From the NCBI RefSeq assembly GCF_028767025.1, contig NZ_JAJQXX010000010.1, positions 44,745 through 108,744 on the forward strand: a stretch of DNA of 64,000 nucleotides, given 5' to 3'. Each line of letters begins with the position of its first letter. Position 1 is the stretch's first letter. The translations under genes were made by a program, and so were the position numbers. The notes below the pieces were generated by a model. The model saw nothing but the letters and a program-made list of their open reading frames with translations. It had not been told where the DNA came from and searched no databases. The DNA comes from Blautia sp. XA-2221 (lineage in GTDB: Bacteria > Bacillota > Clostridia > Lachnospirales > Lachnospiraceae). Shown here one piece after another: positions 53,156 through 62,306 of the stretch.

Positions 53156-53853
53156 CTGCTTTTTACCTCAAATTTGTAGCCGATACCCCAGACCGTTGCG
53201 ATGCTCCAGCCGGGATGATCTTTGATTTTTTCACGGAGTCTTTTAATGTGGACATCCACAGTTCTTGTATCTCCGATATATTCATAGCCCCAGATGTGGT
53301 CAAGAAGCTGTTCTCTTGTAAAAACCTGGTTGGGAGAAGATGCAAGAAAATAAAGCAGCTCCAGCTCCTTTGGGGGCATGTCTACCTGTTTTCCCATATA
53401 GGTGACAGAGTAGTTGGTAAGATTGATGGTAAGGTCGGGATAGGATACTGATTTTCCGCCGGAAGCAGCAGACGGCTGTCTGACCTTAAAGCGGCGGAGA
53501 ACAGCCCGGACACGAGCCACCAGTTCTTTTGCATCAAAGGGTTTGATGATATAATCATCTGCTCCCAGCTCAAGTCCAAGAACTTTGTCAAAGGTTTCGC
53601 CCTTTGCAGAGAGCATGATAATGGGAACATCCGAGGTATGACGGAGTTCTCTGCATACCTGATAGCCGTCAATTCCGGGCAGCATCAGATCAAGAAGAAT
53701 AAGATCCGGGTGAAAAGAGTCGAATTCCCTCAGAGCCTGTTCTCCGTCATTTACGATTTTTGTTTCAAAACATTCTTTGGTAAGATACAGAGAAATCAGT
53801 TCTGCAATGTTATTATCATCATCGACGATAAGAATTTTCTGTTTGGATGTCAT
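53152..53853 (-). CDS. OmpR/PhoB-family response regulator
   Basis: A 233-aa regulator. The receiver domain has ILIVDDDNNIAEL, the phospho-Asp in LILLDLMLPG (near residue 55), MLSAKG and KPFDAKEL; the C-terminal winged helix ends in TREQLLDHIWGYEY and TVDVHIKRLREKI, GIGYKFE. It is cognate with the downstream histidine kinase. GGGAGGG lies upstream of ATG 53853. mutS2 is immediately upstream on the same strand (18 bp), so mutS2, the regulator and the kinase may be cotranscribed. Confidence 0.95.
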   Translation of the reverse strand: MTSKQKILIVDDDNNIAELISLYLTKECFETKIVNDGEQALREFDSFHPDLILLDLMLPGIDGYQVCRELRHTSDVPIIMLSAKGETFDKVLGLELGADDYIIKPFDAKELVARVRAVLRRFKVRQPSAASGGKSVSYPDLTINLTNYSVTYMGKQVDMPPKELELLYFLASSPNQVFTREQLLDHIWGYEYIGDTRTVDVHIKRLREKIKDHPGWSIATVWGIGYKFEVKSR

Positions 53854-53871
53854 TAGACAACCCTCCCTCTG

Positions 53872-56250
53872 TTATTTAAAATCTACAATAGTCACGCCTG
53901 CGTCACCTTCTCCGAATTCGCCGAGACGGAAAGAGGAAACATGCTTCTGGCGGCGCAGATAGTCGTGGATTCCCTTTCTCAGGGCTCCTGTTCCCTTTCC
54001 GTGGACCACACGGACACTTTTCAGGTGAGCAATATAGGCATCATCCAGGTATTTGTCAAGTTCGGCAATGGCTTCATCTACGGTGCGTCCAAGAAGATTG
54101 ATTTCTGTGGAAACGCTGGCAGATTTTGACATACGGATCTTTCCGGCGCCTGTTTTCTGAAGAGAAGGCGTGGTGATTACCGGCTCATCTACAAGTTCCA
54201 GATCAGAGAGATGTACTTTGGAACGGATAATTCCCATCTGCACAAAGAGGAAACCTTTGGAATCCGGACGGCTTCCCACAGTTCCTTTCAGATTCATACT
54301 GAGGACCTTAACAGAATCTCCCGGATGGATATCCTTGGCAGTAAGCTGCTTCTTCGGCTTTTTTGTTTCCTGCTTGTCGGACATATTTTTTTCCGCTTTG
54401 TTCATCCGTTTGCGGAGCTCCTGGCGCTCTTTTTCCACGGCAGCCGTATCCACATTATTTTTCTGGAATTTATGGAACAGCTTCATGGTCTGGTCTGCGT
54501 ATTCTTTTGCATCCTCAAGAACTTTGTGAGCCTCTTCATTTGCCTGACGGAGAATACGGTCACGCTGTGCGTCCAGTTTTTCCTGGCGGGATTCCAGCTG
54601 TGCTTTGAGGGTTTTGATCTCCTCTTTGTAACGTGCGATCTCCAGTTTTTCGTTTTCGATGGTAACACGGTTTTCTTCCAGAGAAGAAAGGACATCCTCA
54701 AAGGATTCGTCCTGCTCGCTGATCTGTTCCTTTGCTCTTTCAATAATCTGATCGGAAAGTCCAAGCTTGGAAGAAATGGCAAAAGCGTTACTTTTTCCGG
54801 GAATACCGATCAGAAGGCGGTAGGTAGGACGCAGGGTTTCCACACTGAATTCACAGCAGGCATTTTCCACGCCCGGAGTAGAAAGAGCGTATACTTTAAG
54901 CTCGCTGTAATGCGTAGTCGCCATGGTGCGCACACCTCTTTCATGCAGGTAGGAAAGAATGGAAATGGCAAGCGCTGCGCCTTCTGTAGGATCCGTTCCT
55001 GCGCCCAGCTCGTCAAAGAGAACCAGAGAACGGGAATCTGCCTTTTCCAGAAAGGATACAATATTGGTCATATGAGAGGAGAATGTACTCAGAGACTGTT
55101 CGATGCTCTGTTCATCTCCGATATCTGCATAAATTTCATGAAAAAGAGCCAGCTCACTGCGGTCAAGAGCGGGAATGTGAAGTCCTGCCTGGCCCATAAG
55201 CGTAAGCAAACCAACGGTTTTCAGAGAAACTGTTTTTCCGCCGGTGTTGGGACCTGTGATAATAAGAAGGTCAAAATCATCTCCCAGACGGATATCAATA
55301 GGAACTACTTTCTTTTTGGGAATCAGGGGATGACGGGCTTTTTTCAAAAGCACGCGGCCCTCCTCATTAAAAACAGGTTCACTTCCGTTCATATCCATGG
55401 CAAGACCGGCTCTGGCAAAAATAAAGTCGAGCTGTACCATCAGCTCCAGGTTCAGAGAAATGGTTTTACGTTCTTCTGCAATCTGTTCACTTAAGCCTGC
55501 AAGAATGACTTCAATTTCTTTTTGTTCCTGAAGCTCAAGCTCACGCATGTCATTATTCAGTTTTACCACAGCCATAGGCTCAATAAAAAGGGTGGAGCCG
55601 GTGGAAGACTGATCGTGGATCATACCTGGAACCTGTCCTTTGTATTCCGCTTTGACCGGAATACAGTAACGGCCGTTCCTCATAGTGATCACGGAATCCT
55701 GAAGGTAAGTGCGGGCGCTTCCGTTTACCAGTCCGGAAAGCTGTGTATGGATCCGGTCATTGGTTATTTTCATATTCCTTCGTATCTGGCGCAGCGCAGA
55801 GCTTGCGTCATCACTGATCTCATCCTCTGAGAGGATGCATCTTCTGATCTCTGCCGACAAAGGTGTCAGAGGGGACAGCTGTTCAAACATACTGTCAAGA
55901 GAATCAGAAGGAAGGTCGCTTCGGTCACCTCTGGAATATGCCTTTACCCTGGAGGTGTTTTCCAGAAGAGAGCAGACAGAAAGAATTTCCATAATGCTCA
56001 GAGAACTTCCTATTTCCAGTCGTTTCAGTGAGCCGCGGATATCCTTTACACTTCCAAAAGAAACAGAACCTTTCTGAAACAGACGGGTCAGAGCATCTTT
56101 TGTCTGAGTCTGCATGAGACGGATCTTATTTATATCAGTAGAAGGCAGAAGTTTCCGGCACAGCTCTTTTCCCATAGGAGAAGAAGCCTTTTCTGTAAGC
56201 TTTTCTATGATTTTTGGATATTCAAGTGATGTTAATGCTTTTTGATTCAT
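53872..56250 (-). CDS. mutS2: Endonuclease MutS2
   Basis: About 792 aa. MutS core with ATPase Walker A ITGPNTGGKTVSLKT, Walker B LVLFDELGAGTDPTEG and TTHYSELK; a long coiled coil (about 510-630, Glu/Lys-rich); KOW-like segment; C-terminal Smr nuclease domain with INLLGRTVDEA and VRVVHGKGTGALRKGI. MutS2 acts in recombination control and, in B. subtilis, rescue of collided ribosomes, not in mismatch repair. The start is uncertain: ATG 56250 fits the family N-terminus (MNQKALTSLEYPKIIEKL) but lacks an RBS, while ATG 56277 has AGGAG directly abutting it. Confidence 0.94.
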   Translation of the reverse strand: MNQKALTSLEYPKIIEKLTEKASSPMGKELCRKLLPSTDINKIRLMQTQTKDALTRLFQKGSVSFGSVKDIRGSLKRLEIGSSLSIMEILSVCSLLENTSRVKAYSRGDRSDLPSDSLDSMFEQLSPLTPLSAEIRRCILSEDEISDDASSALRQIRRNMKITNDRIHTQLSGLVNGSARTYLQDSVITMRNGRYCIPVKAEYKGQVPGMIHDQSSTGSTLFIEPMAVVKLNNDMRELELQEQKEIEVILAGLSEQIAEERKTISLNLELMVQLDFIFARAGLAMDMNGSEPVFNEEGRVLLKKARHPLIPKKKVVPIDIRLGDDFDLLIITGPNTGGKTVSLKTVGLLTLMGQAGLHIPALDRSELALFHEIYADIGDEQSIEQSLSTFSSHMTNIVSFLEKADSRSLVLFDELGAGTDPTEGAALAISILSYLHERGVRTMATTHYSELKVYALSTPGVENACCEFSVETLRPTYRLLIGIPGKSNAFAISSKLGLSDQIIERAKEQISEQDESFEDVLSSLEENRVTIENEKLEIARYKEEIKTLKAQLESRQEKLDAQRDRILRQANEEAHKVLEDAKEYADQTMKLFHKFQKNNVDTAAVEKERQELRKRMNKAEKNMSDKQETKKPKKQLTAKDIHPGDSVKVLSMNLKGTVGSRPDSKGFLFVQMGIIRSKVHLSDLELVDEPVITTPSLQKTGAGKIRMSKSASVSTEINLLGRTVDEAIAELDKYLDDAYIAHLKSVRVVHGKGTGALRKGIHDYLRRQKHVSSFRLGEFGEGDAGVTIVDFK

Positions 56251-56493
56251 AATATTTGTCGCTGCCAGAAGCAGCATCTCCTGTAAATTCTGATAGTATT
56301 TAGTCTTTTATCATATCAGATTCTGATGTTTTTTTCCAGATGAAACACAGAATCGGAAATAAAATTATTCTGATAAACTTATCATACATGATTTATTTCA
56401 TAATGAAAAGGAAAAAGTATGTTTTTGTTAATAAAAAGTTCATAAATTTTTGCTAAAATACACTTAAATTATCTGGTTTATGGGAGAATAGTT

Positions 56494-57759
56494 ATGGTTG
56501 ATAAAAAGGATCAGGACTATCCATTTATAAAAGAAACAATAAAAGAACGACCCATAGATAAAAAGACAGTGTTACGCAGACTGGCAATGGCTGCTGTCTG
56601 TGGAATTGTATTCGGGATCTGTGCAGTTGTAACAGTTATGACTTTTATGCCTGATATTTTCAGGCAGCTTGAAAAAGAAGCAAAAAAACCGGAAATGGTC
56701 CAGCTGTCGCCTCCGGCCCAGTCAGATTCTGTACAGAAAAAAGAATCACAGACTGCGGAAACTGTACAGCAGACAGAAACAGAAGACGGGGAATCGGCAG
56801 AACATCTGAAAAAAATATACAGCACCATCAGAGATATTGCAGAGGAGCCCCGAAAGGCGTTGGTCCATGTGACAGGACTTACGGATACCGAAGATCTTCT
56901 GGATGATTCTCTTCTTACTTATGGGGATGAAGAGGGAATTGTTTTTCTGAAAAACAAGGATGCTTTCTACATACTAACAACATCGGATGAACTGGATAAA
57001 GCAGAAAAGTTTAAGATTACGTTTTCAAACGGAGTGATGGCAGAGGGAACTTTGTGCGGCGCAGATCCTCGTACCAACCTGGTGGTTGTCAGGGTTCCGG
57101 TAAGGAATATAGAGGAAGAGTACAGAGATGAGATCACGGCAGTTACGTTATCTTCCGAATCCAGCCAGCAGCAGACAGAGCCGGTGATTGCCATCGGAAG
57201 TCCAAATGGAGATACCAATTCTCTTATTTATGGAAATATCACTTCTGTTTCAGGGAAACTTACCATTCCGGATGCAGAATATACGCTGATCACAACAGAT
57301 ATGGCTGCCGGAAATGACGGAGGCGGTGTCCTTCTGGATATGGATGGAAAGATGATAGGTATTATTCTTTCCCATGAGGATGAAGAAAGTACGGTGATCC
57401 GCGCAGTGTCCGTGGCACAGCTGGGGGTTCTTATGGAAAAACTTTCCAATGGAAAATCCATCTGTTATGTGGGACTGATCGGAAGCACAATTTCTCAGAT
57501 GCAGTCTGAAAGCAGAGGCATTCCCGGAGGAGTTTATATTGACCGGGTGGAAAGCAATTCTCCGGCTATGGCTGCAGGTGTCCAGAGCGGCGACATTCTT
57601 CATAAGATGAATGGCAGGGAAATAACCACAATGCGGGAATACAGCGAGCTGCTTCAGAATATGAAGCCGGGGCAGCAGGCAGAACTTACTGTGTACCGCA
57701 AAAATCCGTCAGGACAGTATGTGGATGTGGAACTTGAAGTACTGATAAAACAAAAATAG
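56494..57759 (+). CDS. HtrA-like membrane protein with a degenerate catalytic triad
   Basis: A 421-aa protein laid out like HtrA/DegP: cytoplasmic start, TM helix (MAAVCGIVFGICAVVTVMTF, about 32-51), a Gln/Glu-rich linker, a trypsin-like domain (about 105-315) and a PDZ domain (GVYIDRVESNSPAMAAGVQS onward). The serine motif GNSGGPL is GNDGGGV (about 273-279), the aspartate motif reads DPRTNLVVV with Asn in place of the catalytic Asp (about 191-199), and the histidine motif (NNHVV in HtrA) is TTSDEL (about 162-167). So no proteolysis is expected; a binding, scaffold or sensing role is likelier. yhaM follows after 16 bp. Confidence 0.85.
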   Translation: MVDKKDQDYPFIKETIKERPIDKKTVLRRLAMAAVCGIVFGICAVVTVMTFMPDIFRQLEKEAKKPEMVQLSPPAQSDSVQKKESQTAETVQQTETEDGESAEHLKKIYSTIRDIAEEPRKALVHVTGLTDTEDLLDDSLLTYGDEEGIVFLKNKDAFYILTTSDELDKAEKFKITFSNGVMAEGTLCGADPRTNLVVVRVPVRNIEEEYRDEITAVTLSSESSQQQTEPVIAIGSPNGDTNSLIYGNITSVSGKLTIPDAEYTLITTDMAAGNDGGGVLLDMDGKMIGIILSHEDEESTVIRAVSVAQLGVLMEKLSNGKSICYVGLIGSTISQMQSESRGIPGGVYIDRVESNSPAMAAGVQSGDILHKMNGREITTMREYSELLQNMKPGQQAELTVYRKNPSGQYVDVELEVLIKQK

Positions 57760-57775
57760 AGAGGCAGAAAAAGAA

Positions 57776-58723
57776 ATGCGTTTTATTAATGAATTACACG
57801 AAGGCGACAGAATCAGCGGAATTTATCTGTGCAAACAGAAACAGTCAGCAGTGACCAAGAACGGGAAACCATATGACAGCGTTATTTTACAGGATAAGAC
57901 AGGAACGCTGGACGGAAAGATCTGGGATCCTAATTCCCTGGGAATTGATGAATTTGACTCGCTGGATTACATAGATGTTGTAGGAGATGTCACAAGCTTT
58001 GCAGGGGCCATGCAGGTAAATATCAAACGTGTGCGAAAAGCCGGAGAGGGAGAATATGATCCGGCAGATTATCTTCCGGTCAGTGAAAATAGTACAGACG
58101 ATATGTATCGCCAGCTTTGCGACATGATTGGCACCGTAAAAAACTCTTACCTGAATACTATCCTCAGGAAGCTGTTTGTGGAAGATCAGGAGTTTATAAA
58201 AGCTTTTCAGGGTCATTCTGCGGCCAAAACAGTCCATCATGGATTTATCGGAGGTCTTATGGAGCATACGTTAAGTGTGGCAAGGCTCTGCGATTATATG
58301 GCAGGTGCTTATCCTCTTCTGAAAAGAGATCTTCTGATCACAGCAGCCCTTTTACATGATATTGGAAAAACAAAAGAGCTTTCTGCGTTTCCACAGAATG
58401 ATTATACAGATGAAGGCCAGCTTCTGGGACATATCATCATTGGTTCCCAGATGATTCATGATCTGGCAAAAGAAATTCCGGATTTTCCGGAAGTGTTGGA
58501 AAATGAACTGATTCACTGTATTCTGGCTCATCACGGGGAACTGGAGTATGGTTCTCCCAAAAAACCTGCCCTTGTAGAGGCGGTTGCTCTTAACCTGGCG
58601 GACAATACAGATGCCAGAATGGAGACACTGACTGAGATTTTTGCGGCAGATAAAGGCAAAAAAGACTGGATTGGATACAATAGATTTTTTGAATCAAATT
58701 TAAGAAGAACAGGAGAAGTGTAA
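57776..58723 (+). CDS. yhaM: 3'-5' exoribonuclease YhaM family
   Basis: A 315-aa protein with an N-terminal OB-fold (HEGDRISGIYLCKQKQSA, DKTGTLDGKIWD) and an HD phosphohydrolase domain: VHHGFIGGLMEHTLSVARL, LLHDIGKTKEL (HD near residue 194) and AHHGELEYGSPKKP. YhaM trims RNA, and in staphylococci the homologue Cbf1 also affects plasmid replication. Normal length. The next gene starts 5 bp downstream. Confidence 0.92.
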   Translation: MRFINELHEGDRISGIYLCKQKQSAVTKNGKPYDSVILQDKTGTLDGKIWDPNSLGIDEFDSLDYIDVVGDVTSFAGAMQVNIKRVRKAGEGEYDPADYLPVSENSTDDMYRQLCDMIGTVKNSYLNTILRKLFVEDQEFIKAFQGHSAAKTVHHGFIGGLMEHTLSVARLCDYMAGAYPLLKRDLLITAALLHDIGKTKELSAFPQNDYTDEGQLLGHIIIGSQMIHDLAKEIPDFPEVLENELIHCILAHHGELEYGSPKKPALVEAVALNLADNTDARMETLTEIFAADKGKKDWIGYNRFFESNLRRTGEV

Positions 58724-58728
58724 TCCTC

Positions 58729-60387
58729 ATGGAATATCGTAAAAATGATATAGTTACGTTAGATATTGTGGATTGCGGTACAAATGGTGAAGGCATCGGC
58801 AAAGCTGATGGCTTCACTGTTTTTGTAAAGGACGCAGTCATTGGAGACAGAGTTACAGCCAAGATCATGAAAGCAAAAAAGAACTACGGATATGGAAGGC
58901 TTATGGAAATCCTGACCCCTTCTCCAGACCGTGTGGAACCGGTATGTCCCTCTGCCCGTCAGTGCGGCGGCTGTCAGCTTCAGGCGCTTTCTTATGAAAA
59001 GCAGCTGGAATTTAAAGCGGCTAAGGTTCGTGGACATCTGGAACGGATCGGCGGTTTTACGGACCTTCCCATGGAGCCTGTCCTTGGTATGGAAGAGCCG
59101 TTCCATTACCGCAATAAAGCACAGTTTCCGGTAGGGCGGAACAGGGATGGCAAAATTGTCACCGGTTTTTATGCAGGACGTACACACAGCATCATTGAAA
59201 ACAGAGACTGCGCCCTTGGAGTTCCCCAGAACAAAGAGATTCTGGATCGTGTGATCGGCTATATGGAAACCTATGGTATTTCTTCTTATGATGAGGCTAC
59301 GGGGAAAGGTCTGATCCGTCACGTTTTTACTCGCTGCGGCTATCATACAGGAGAAATCATGGTCTGTATTGTTGCCAACGGCAGTAAGCTTCCATATCAG
59401 CAGGAGCTGGTGGAATCTCTGAGAGAAATTCCGGGTATGGTCAGCATTACACTGAATATCAATAAAAACCGTAATAATGTGATCCTGGGAGAAAAAATCC
59501 AGGTTCTCTGGGGACAGGAATATATTACAGATAAAATCGGAGATATTTCCTACCAGATTTCTCCGCTGTCTTTTTATCAGGTGAATCCTCAGCAGACATG
59601 GAAGCTGTATTCCAAGGCTCTGGAGTATGCAGACCTTCACGGAGAGGAGACTGTGTGGGATCTTTACTGCGGCATTGGAACCATCTCACTTTTTCTTGCG
59701 CAGAAGGCAAAATTTGTTCGCGGTGTGGAAATTGTGCCTGCGGCCATTGAAGATGCCCGCCGCAATGCTCGACTGAATGGAATCCGGAATGCAGAATTTT
59801 TTGTGGGAAAGGCAGAAGAAGTCCTTCCGGATTACTATGCAGATTATGCCGCACACCATCCGGGAGAAAACGCCCGGGCCGATGTGATTGTTGTAGATCC
59901 TCCCAGAAAAGGCTGCGATGAAGTGTTGCTTGATACGATCGTAGAAATGCAGCCGGACAGAGTCGTGTATGTAAGCTGCGATTCCGCCACCCTGGCAAGG
60001 GATCTGAAGTACCTGTGCGAGAGAGGGTACCAGGTGAAGAAGGTGTGCCCGGTGGATATGTTCCCGATGACGGTACATGTGGAGACGGTAGTTCTTTTGT
60101 CCCAACAGAAGCCAGATGACACGATAGAGATCGACTTAGACCTGGATGAGTTGGATGCCACCAGTGCCGAGTTGAAAGCAACCTATCAGGAAATCAAAGA
60201 TTATGTGCTGAAAGAATTTGGCTTGAAGGTTTCAAATTTATATATTTCTCAGGTAAAACGCAAATGTGGAATTGAAGTGGGAGAGAACTATAATCTTCCA
60301 AAATCAGAAAATGCAAGAGTTCCACAATGCCCGAAAGAGAAAGAAGATGCTATCAAGGCTGCCCTGAAATATTATGCGATGATCTAA
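58729..60387 (+). CDS. rlmD: 23S rRNA (uracil-5-)-methyltransferase with an extra C-terminal tail
   Basis: A 552-aa RumA/RlmD/RlmCD-type enzyme using SAM to make m5U in 23S rRNA. TRAM domain at the N-terminus; Fe-S cysteines in CPSARQCGGCQL; SAM motifs DLYCGIGTISLFLA and VVDPPRKGCDE; catalytic cysteine in YVSCDSATLARD (near 415). The family normally ends just after MTVHVETVVLLS (about 448-460). Here about 95 more residues follow (DLDELDATSAELKATYQEIK, then CGIEVGENYNLPKSEN), probably encoded by an integrated element that restores the reading frame at its attachment site. tnpV follows 31 bp downstream. Confidence 0.92.
   Translation: MEYRKNDIVTLDIVDCGTNGEGIGKADGFTVFVKDAVIGDRVTAKIMKAKKNYGYGRLMEILTPSPDRVEPVCPSARQCGGCQLQALSYEKQLEFKAAKVRGHLERIGGFTDLPMEPVLGMEEPFHYRNKAQFPVGRNRDGKIVTGFYAGRTHSIIENRDCALGVPQNKEILDRVIGYMETYGISSYDEATGKGLIRHVFTRCGYHTGEIMVCIVANGSKLPYQQELVESLREIPGMVSITLNINKNRNNVILGEKIQVLWGQEYITDKIGDISYQISPLSFYQVNPQQTWKLYSKALEYADLHGEETVWDLYCGIGTISLFLAQKAKFVRGVEIVPAAIEDARRNARLNGIRNAEFFVGKAEEVLPDYYADYAAHHPGENARADVIVVDPPRKGCDEVLLDTIVEMQPDRVVYVSCDSATLARDLKYLCERGYQVKKVCPVDMFPMTVHVETVVLLSQQKPDDTIEIDLDLDELDATSAELKATYQEIKDYVLKEFGLKVSNLYISQVKRKCGIEVGENYNLPKSENARVPQCPKEKEDAIKAALKYYAMI
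60070..60105 (+). mobile_element. Probable integration site of a mobile element in the 3' end of rlmD
   Basis: The HVETV codons near the end of the methyltransferase gene are the position where I recall integrative elements of Firmicutes inserting in rum/rumA genes. Sequence before it is ordinary core rlmD; after it come the foreign-looking tail, tnpV and AT-rich accessory genes. The exact attachment core cannot be defined without the second end. Confidence 0.5.
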
Positions 60388-60418
60388 GGACATCGCTGAT
60401 TTCAAGGAGGAATAACAC

Positions 60419-60790
60419 ATGAAAAGCACATTTGAAAAAATGGGTGGAACCTACACACTTGGCGCAGACGGAATTTACTATCCGAATCTTGTCAGTACAG
60501 ATGAAGAACCGCATTATGGGAAATATGGAATAATGCGAAAAACATATCTGAAAGAGCATCGTCCGGCAATGTATTCACTGTATATGTTGGAAGACAGACT
60601 GACAGAACATCTGAATACTGTGGACGATGAAGCACAGGAGAGAATGGATATTCTGATGCGTCAGATGATGGAGAGGCAGGGCATTACGGAAGAATTGAAA
60701 GCTTGTGATCAGATGGAATGGGTCAGAGCGGTAAATGGTATTCGTAATATGGCAGAAGAGATTGTGTTAAAAGAATTGGTCTATATTTAA
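60419..60790 (+). CDS. tnpV: Transposon-encoded protein TnpV
   Basis: A 123-aa TnpV-family protein, common on Clostridial integrative elements but of unknown biochemical role. The start GGTYTLGADGIYYPNL, GKYGIMRKTYLKEHRPAMYS, LTEHLNTVDDEA and the C-terminal QMEWVRAVNGIRNMAEEIVL are family-typical. AAGGAGG precedes ATG 60419. It marks the DNA after rlmD as mobile. A terminator follows. Confidence 0.88.
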   Translation: MKSTFEKMGGTYTLGADGIYYPNLVSTDEEPHYGKYGIMRKTYLKEHRPAMYSLYMLEDRLTEHLNTVDDEAQERMDILMRQMMERQGITEELKACDQMEWVRAVNGIRNMAEEIVLKELVYI

Positions 60791-60797
60791 AGTGTGG

Positions 60798-60820
60798 AAA
60801 GCTCCTTCGGGAGCTTTTTA
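60798..60820 (+). terminator. Terminator after tnpV
   Basis: AAAGCTCC, tetraloop TTCG, GGAGCTTT and further T. Confidence 0.92.
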
Positions 60821-61001
60821 CCGTTTCTACAAACAATTTTTTCACGTGTCGGAAAGCAATCTATTTACATGGAACAGATGCAGAGCGAGAAAATATTGGA
60901 AGGTTATGATTCTTGATCAGCTTTTTTGCTATTGCTCTTTTAAAGATGGTAAAAAAACAAGTGATATGGTAAAATAATACTATTAGATTGAACAGACAGA
61001 A

Positions 61002-61154
61002 ATGAGGAAAGTTGATGAATTAAGAAATGTAATTGCAAATCAATTTGCCTGCGAATATAAGGCTTATGACTTTGGGGAAATCTGTAATGCATTCATTGAT
61101 GATTTGATTAGATTAATGGAAAATAGTATTAAAAATGAACAAGGCAATTTTTAG
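61002..61154 (+). CDS. Small 50-aa ORF in accessory DNA
   Basis: MRKVDELRNVIANQFACEYK continues to AYDFGEICNAFIDDLIRLME and NSIKNEQGNF. The composition is protein-like and helical, but no clear RBS precedes the ATG, so the start may be wrong or the gene may be a remnant. The next gene begins 25 bp downstream. Not recognised. Confidence 0.45.
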   Translation: MRKVDELRNVIANQFACEYKAYDFGEICNAFIDDLIRLMENSIKNEQGNF

Positions 61155-61178
61155 TTGACATAAGGAGAACAGAAAAAT

Positions 61179-62033
61179 ATGAAAAAATATTACGCAGAAA
61201 GACATGGTTTACTTACAAAGCAACTACAGATAGATTTTGATGAGTTATTACAGTATTTCGGACAGGTATATAAATATTTTTGTGATAAAGAGTATTTTGA
61301 AGTGGCTACAAGAGGGGTGTGGAGGCAAATTCCTTATACGCAGGATTCGGAGCAGATTTTACCACCAAGTTTGTTGCCATCACCGGAAGTGTATTTTGCA
61401 ACATGCTTACAGGATAAAGAGGTTTGGCCAATTTGGCAATATCTTGAAGAATATGATGAGCAGACATTGTTTTCAGTGATTGAGATTTTATACGACCATA
61501 TTGGTGTTTATAACTATGAAACAGATCAGTTTGAAAATGAAGCACAAAAGGAAGAATTTGCTGAACAAATTAATAATATCTTACGTGCATATAAAGAGGG
61601 ATATTATCTTGAACCGACAAATGGATTTATAATGCAAATACCTAACGGTGCGTTGCGTGAACAGTTAGAATATGACGGTTCTGATTTACCCGATTCAGTA
61701 TATGAGCAATTAGCAACAGCCACAGAAATGTATTATCGTTTTGATGCCAATTTGGAACAGAAAAAGAAAGCTATTAATATTCTTGCCGATATTTTGGAAA
61801 GTGAACGTGAAGAAGTAAAAGATACTTTAAATGCTGAGTATGAAGTTCCTAAAAATGAACATGATAAGTTGATTTTTGGTATAGTTAATGGTTATAATAT
61901 TCGCCATAATCGTGCAGATCAAAAGAACGATTATAGCAAAGAAATATGGTATGATTGGATGATGCAATATTATACAAGCGTAATAATAGCATTTTACAAG
62001 TTGAAAAATAAGTATACCGATATTGATTTTTAA
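61179..62033 (+). CDS. Unknown AT-rich accessory protein
   Basis: I do not recognise the 284-aa product. It is soluble, acidic and mainly helical. The N-terminus KKYYAERHGLLTKQLQIDFD leads to a middle region with FSVIEILYDHIGVYNYE, and the C-terminus IFGIVNGYNIRHNRADQKND ends in an amphipathic helix WYDWMMQYYTSVIIAFYKL. That end resembles, in layout only, C-terminal helices of HEPN-like abortive-infection proteins (an R-H-N motif before an acidic helix). Codon use is markedly more AT-rich than the core genes, suggesting recent transfer. AAGGAG precedes ATG 61179. Confidence 0.6.
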   Translation: MKKYYAERHGLLTKQLQIDFDELLQYFGQVYKYFCDKEYFEVATRGVWRQIPYTQDSEQILPPSLLPSPEVYFATCLQDKEVWPIWQYLEEYDEQTLFSVIEILYDHIGVYNYETDQFENEAQKEEFAEQINNILRAYKEGYYLEPTNGFIMQIPNGALREQLEYDGSDLPDSVYEQLATATEMYYRFDANLEQKKKAINILADILESEREEVKDTLNAEYEVPKNEHDKLIFGIVNGYNIRHNRADQKNDYSKEIWYDWMMQYYTSVIIAFYKLKNKYTDIDF

Positions 62034-62094
62034 ATGGTGAGTTAAATGATATCTCCCTAAGTGGAGTATAAACCTTTTCTCAAAAGGTGATGGT

Positions 62095-62300
62095 TTCGCT
62101 ACTTAGCATAAAAAGTAACTTAGAAGTTTCAGAATTAAGTTAATCGTGCCATATGGCTTGATTATAAAAGCAAAGATAAAAACGCAACGTACATCTTTGA
62201 TGTACCAGAGCCGGTAGGTAGCCCGGCCGTCCTATATAAATAGGGTAAGTAACCTGCCCCTCCGGGTTGTCCATTCTTTGTTCAATCATTTTTAGGAGGG
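62095..62300 (+). ncRNA. yjdF riboswitch
   Basis: The 200-nt leader of yjdF contains the conserved yjdF-motif pieces in order: AAAAAGTAACTTA (about 62108), AAAAACGCAACGTACATC and its partner GATGTAC (62178-62205), GAGCCGGTAGGTAGCCCGGC (62207-62226), and GGGTAAGTAACCTGCCCCTC (about 62233-62252), ending at the AGGAGGG RBS (62292-62299). yjdF RNAs bind diverse azaaromatic compounds and are thought to raise translation of YjdF. Confidence 0.88.
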
Positions 62301-62306
62301 ATTCTT

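Noticed and set aside
54211..55494. 427-codon plus-strand ORF opposite mutS2
   Set aside because: Shadow of mutS2; Phe/Cys/His-rich translation without domain motifs.
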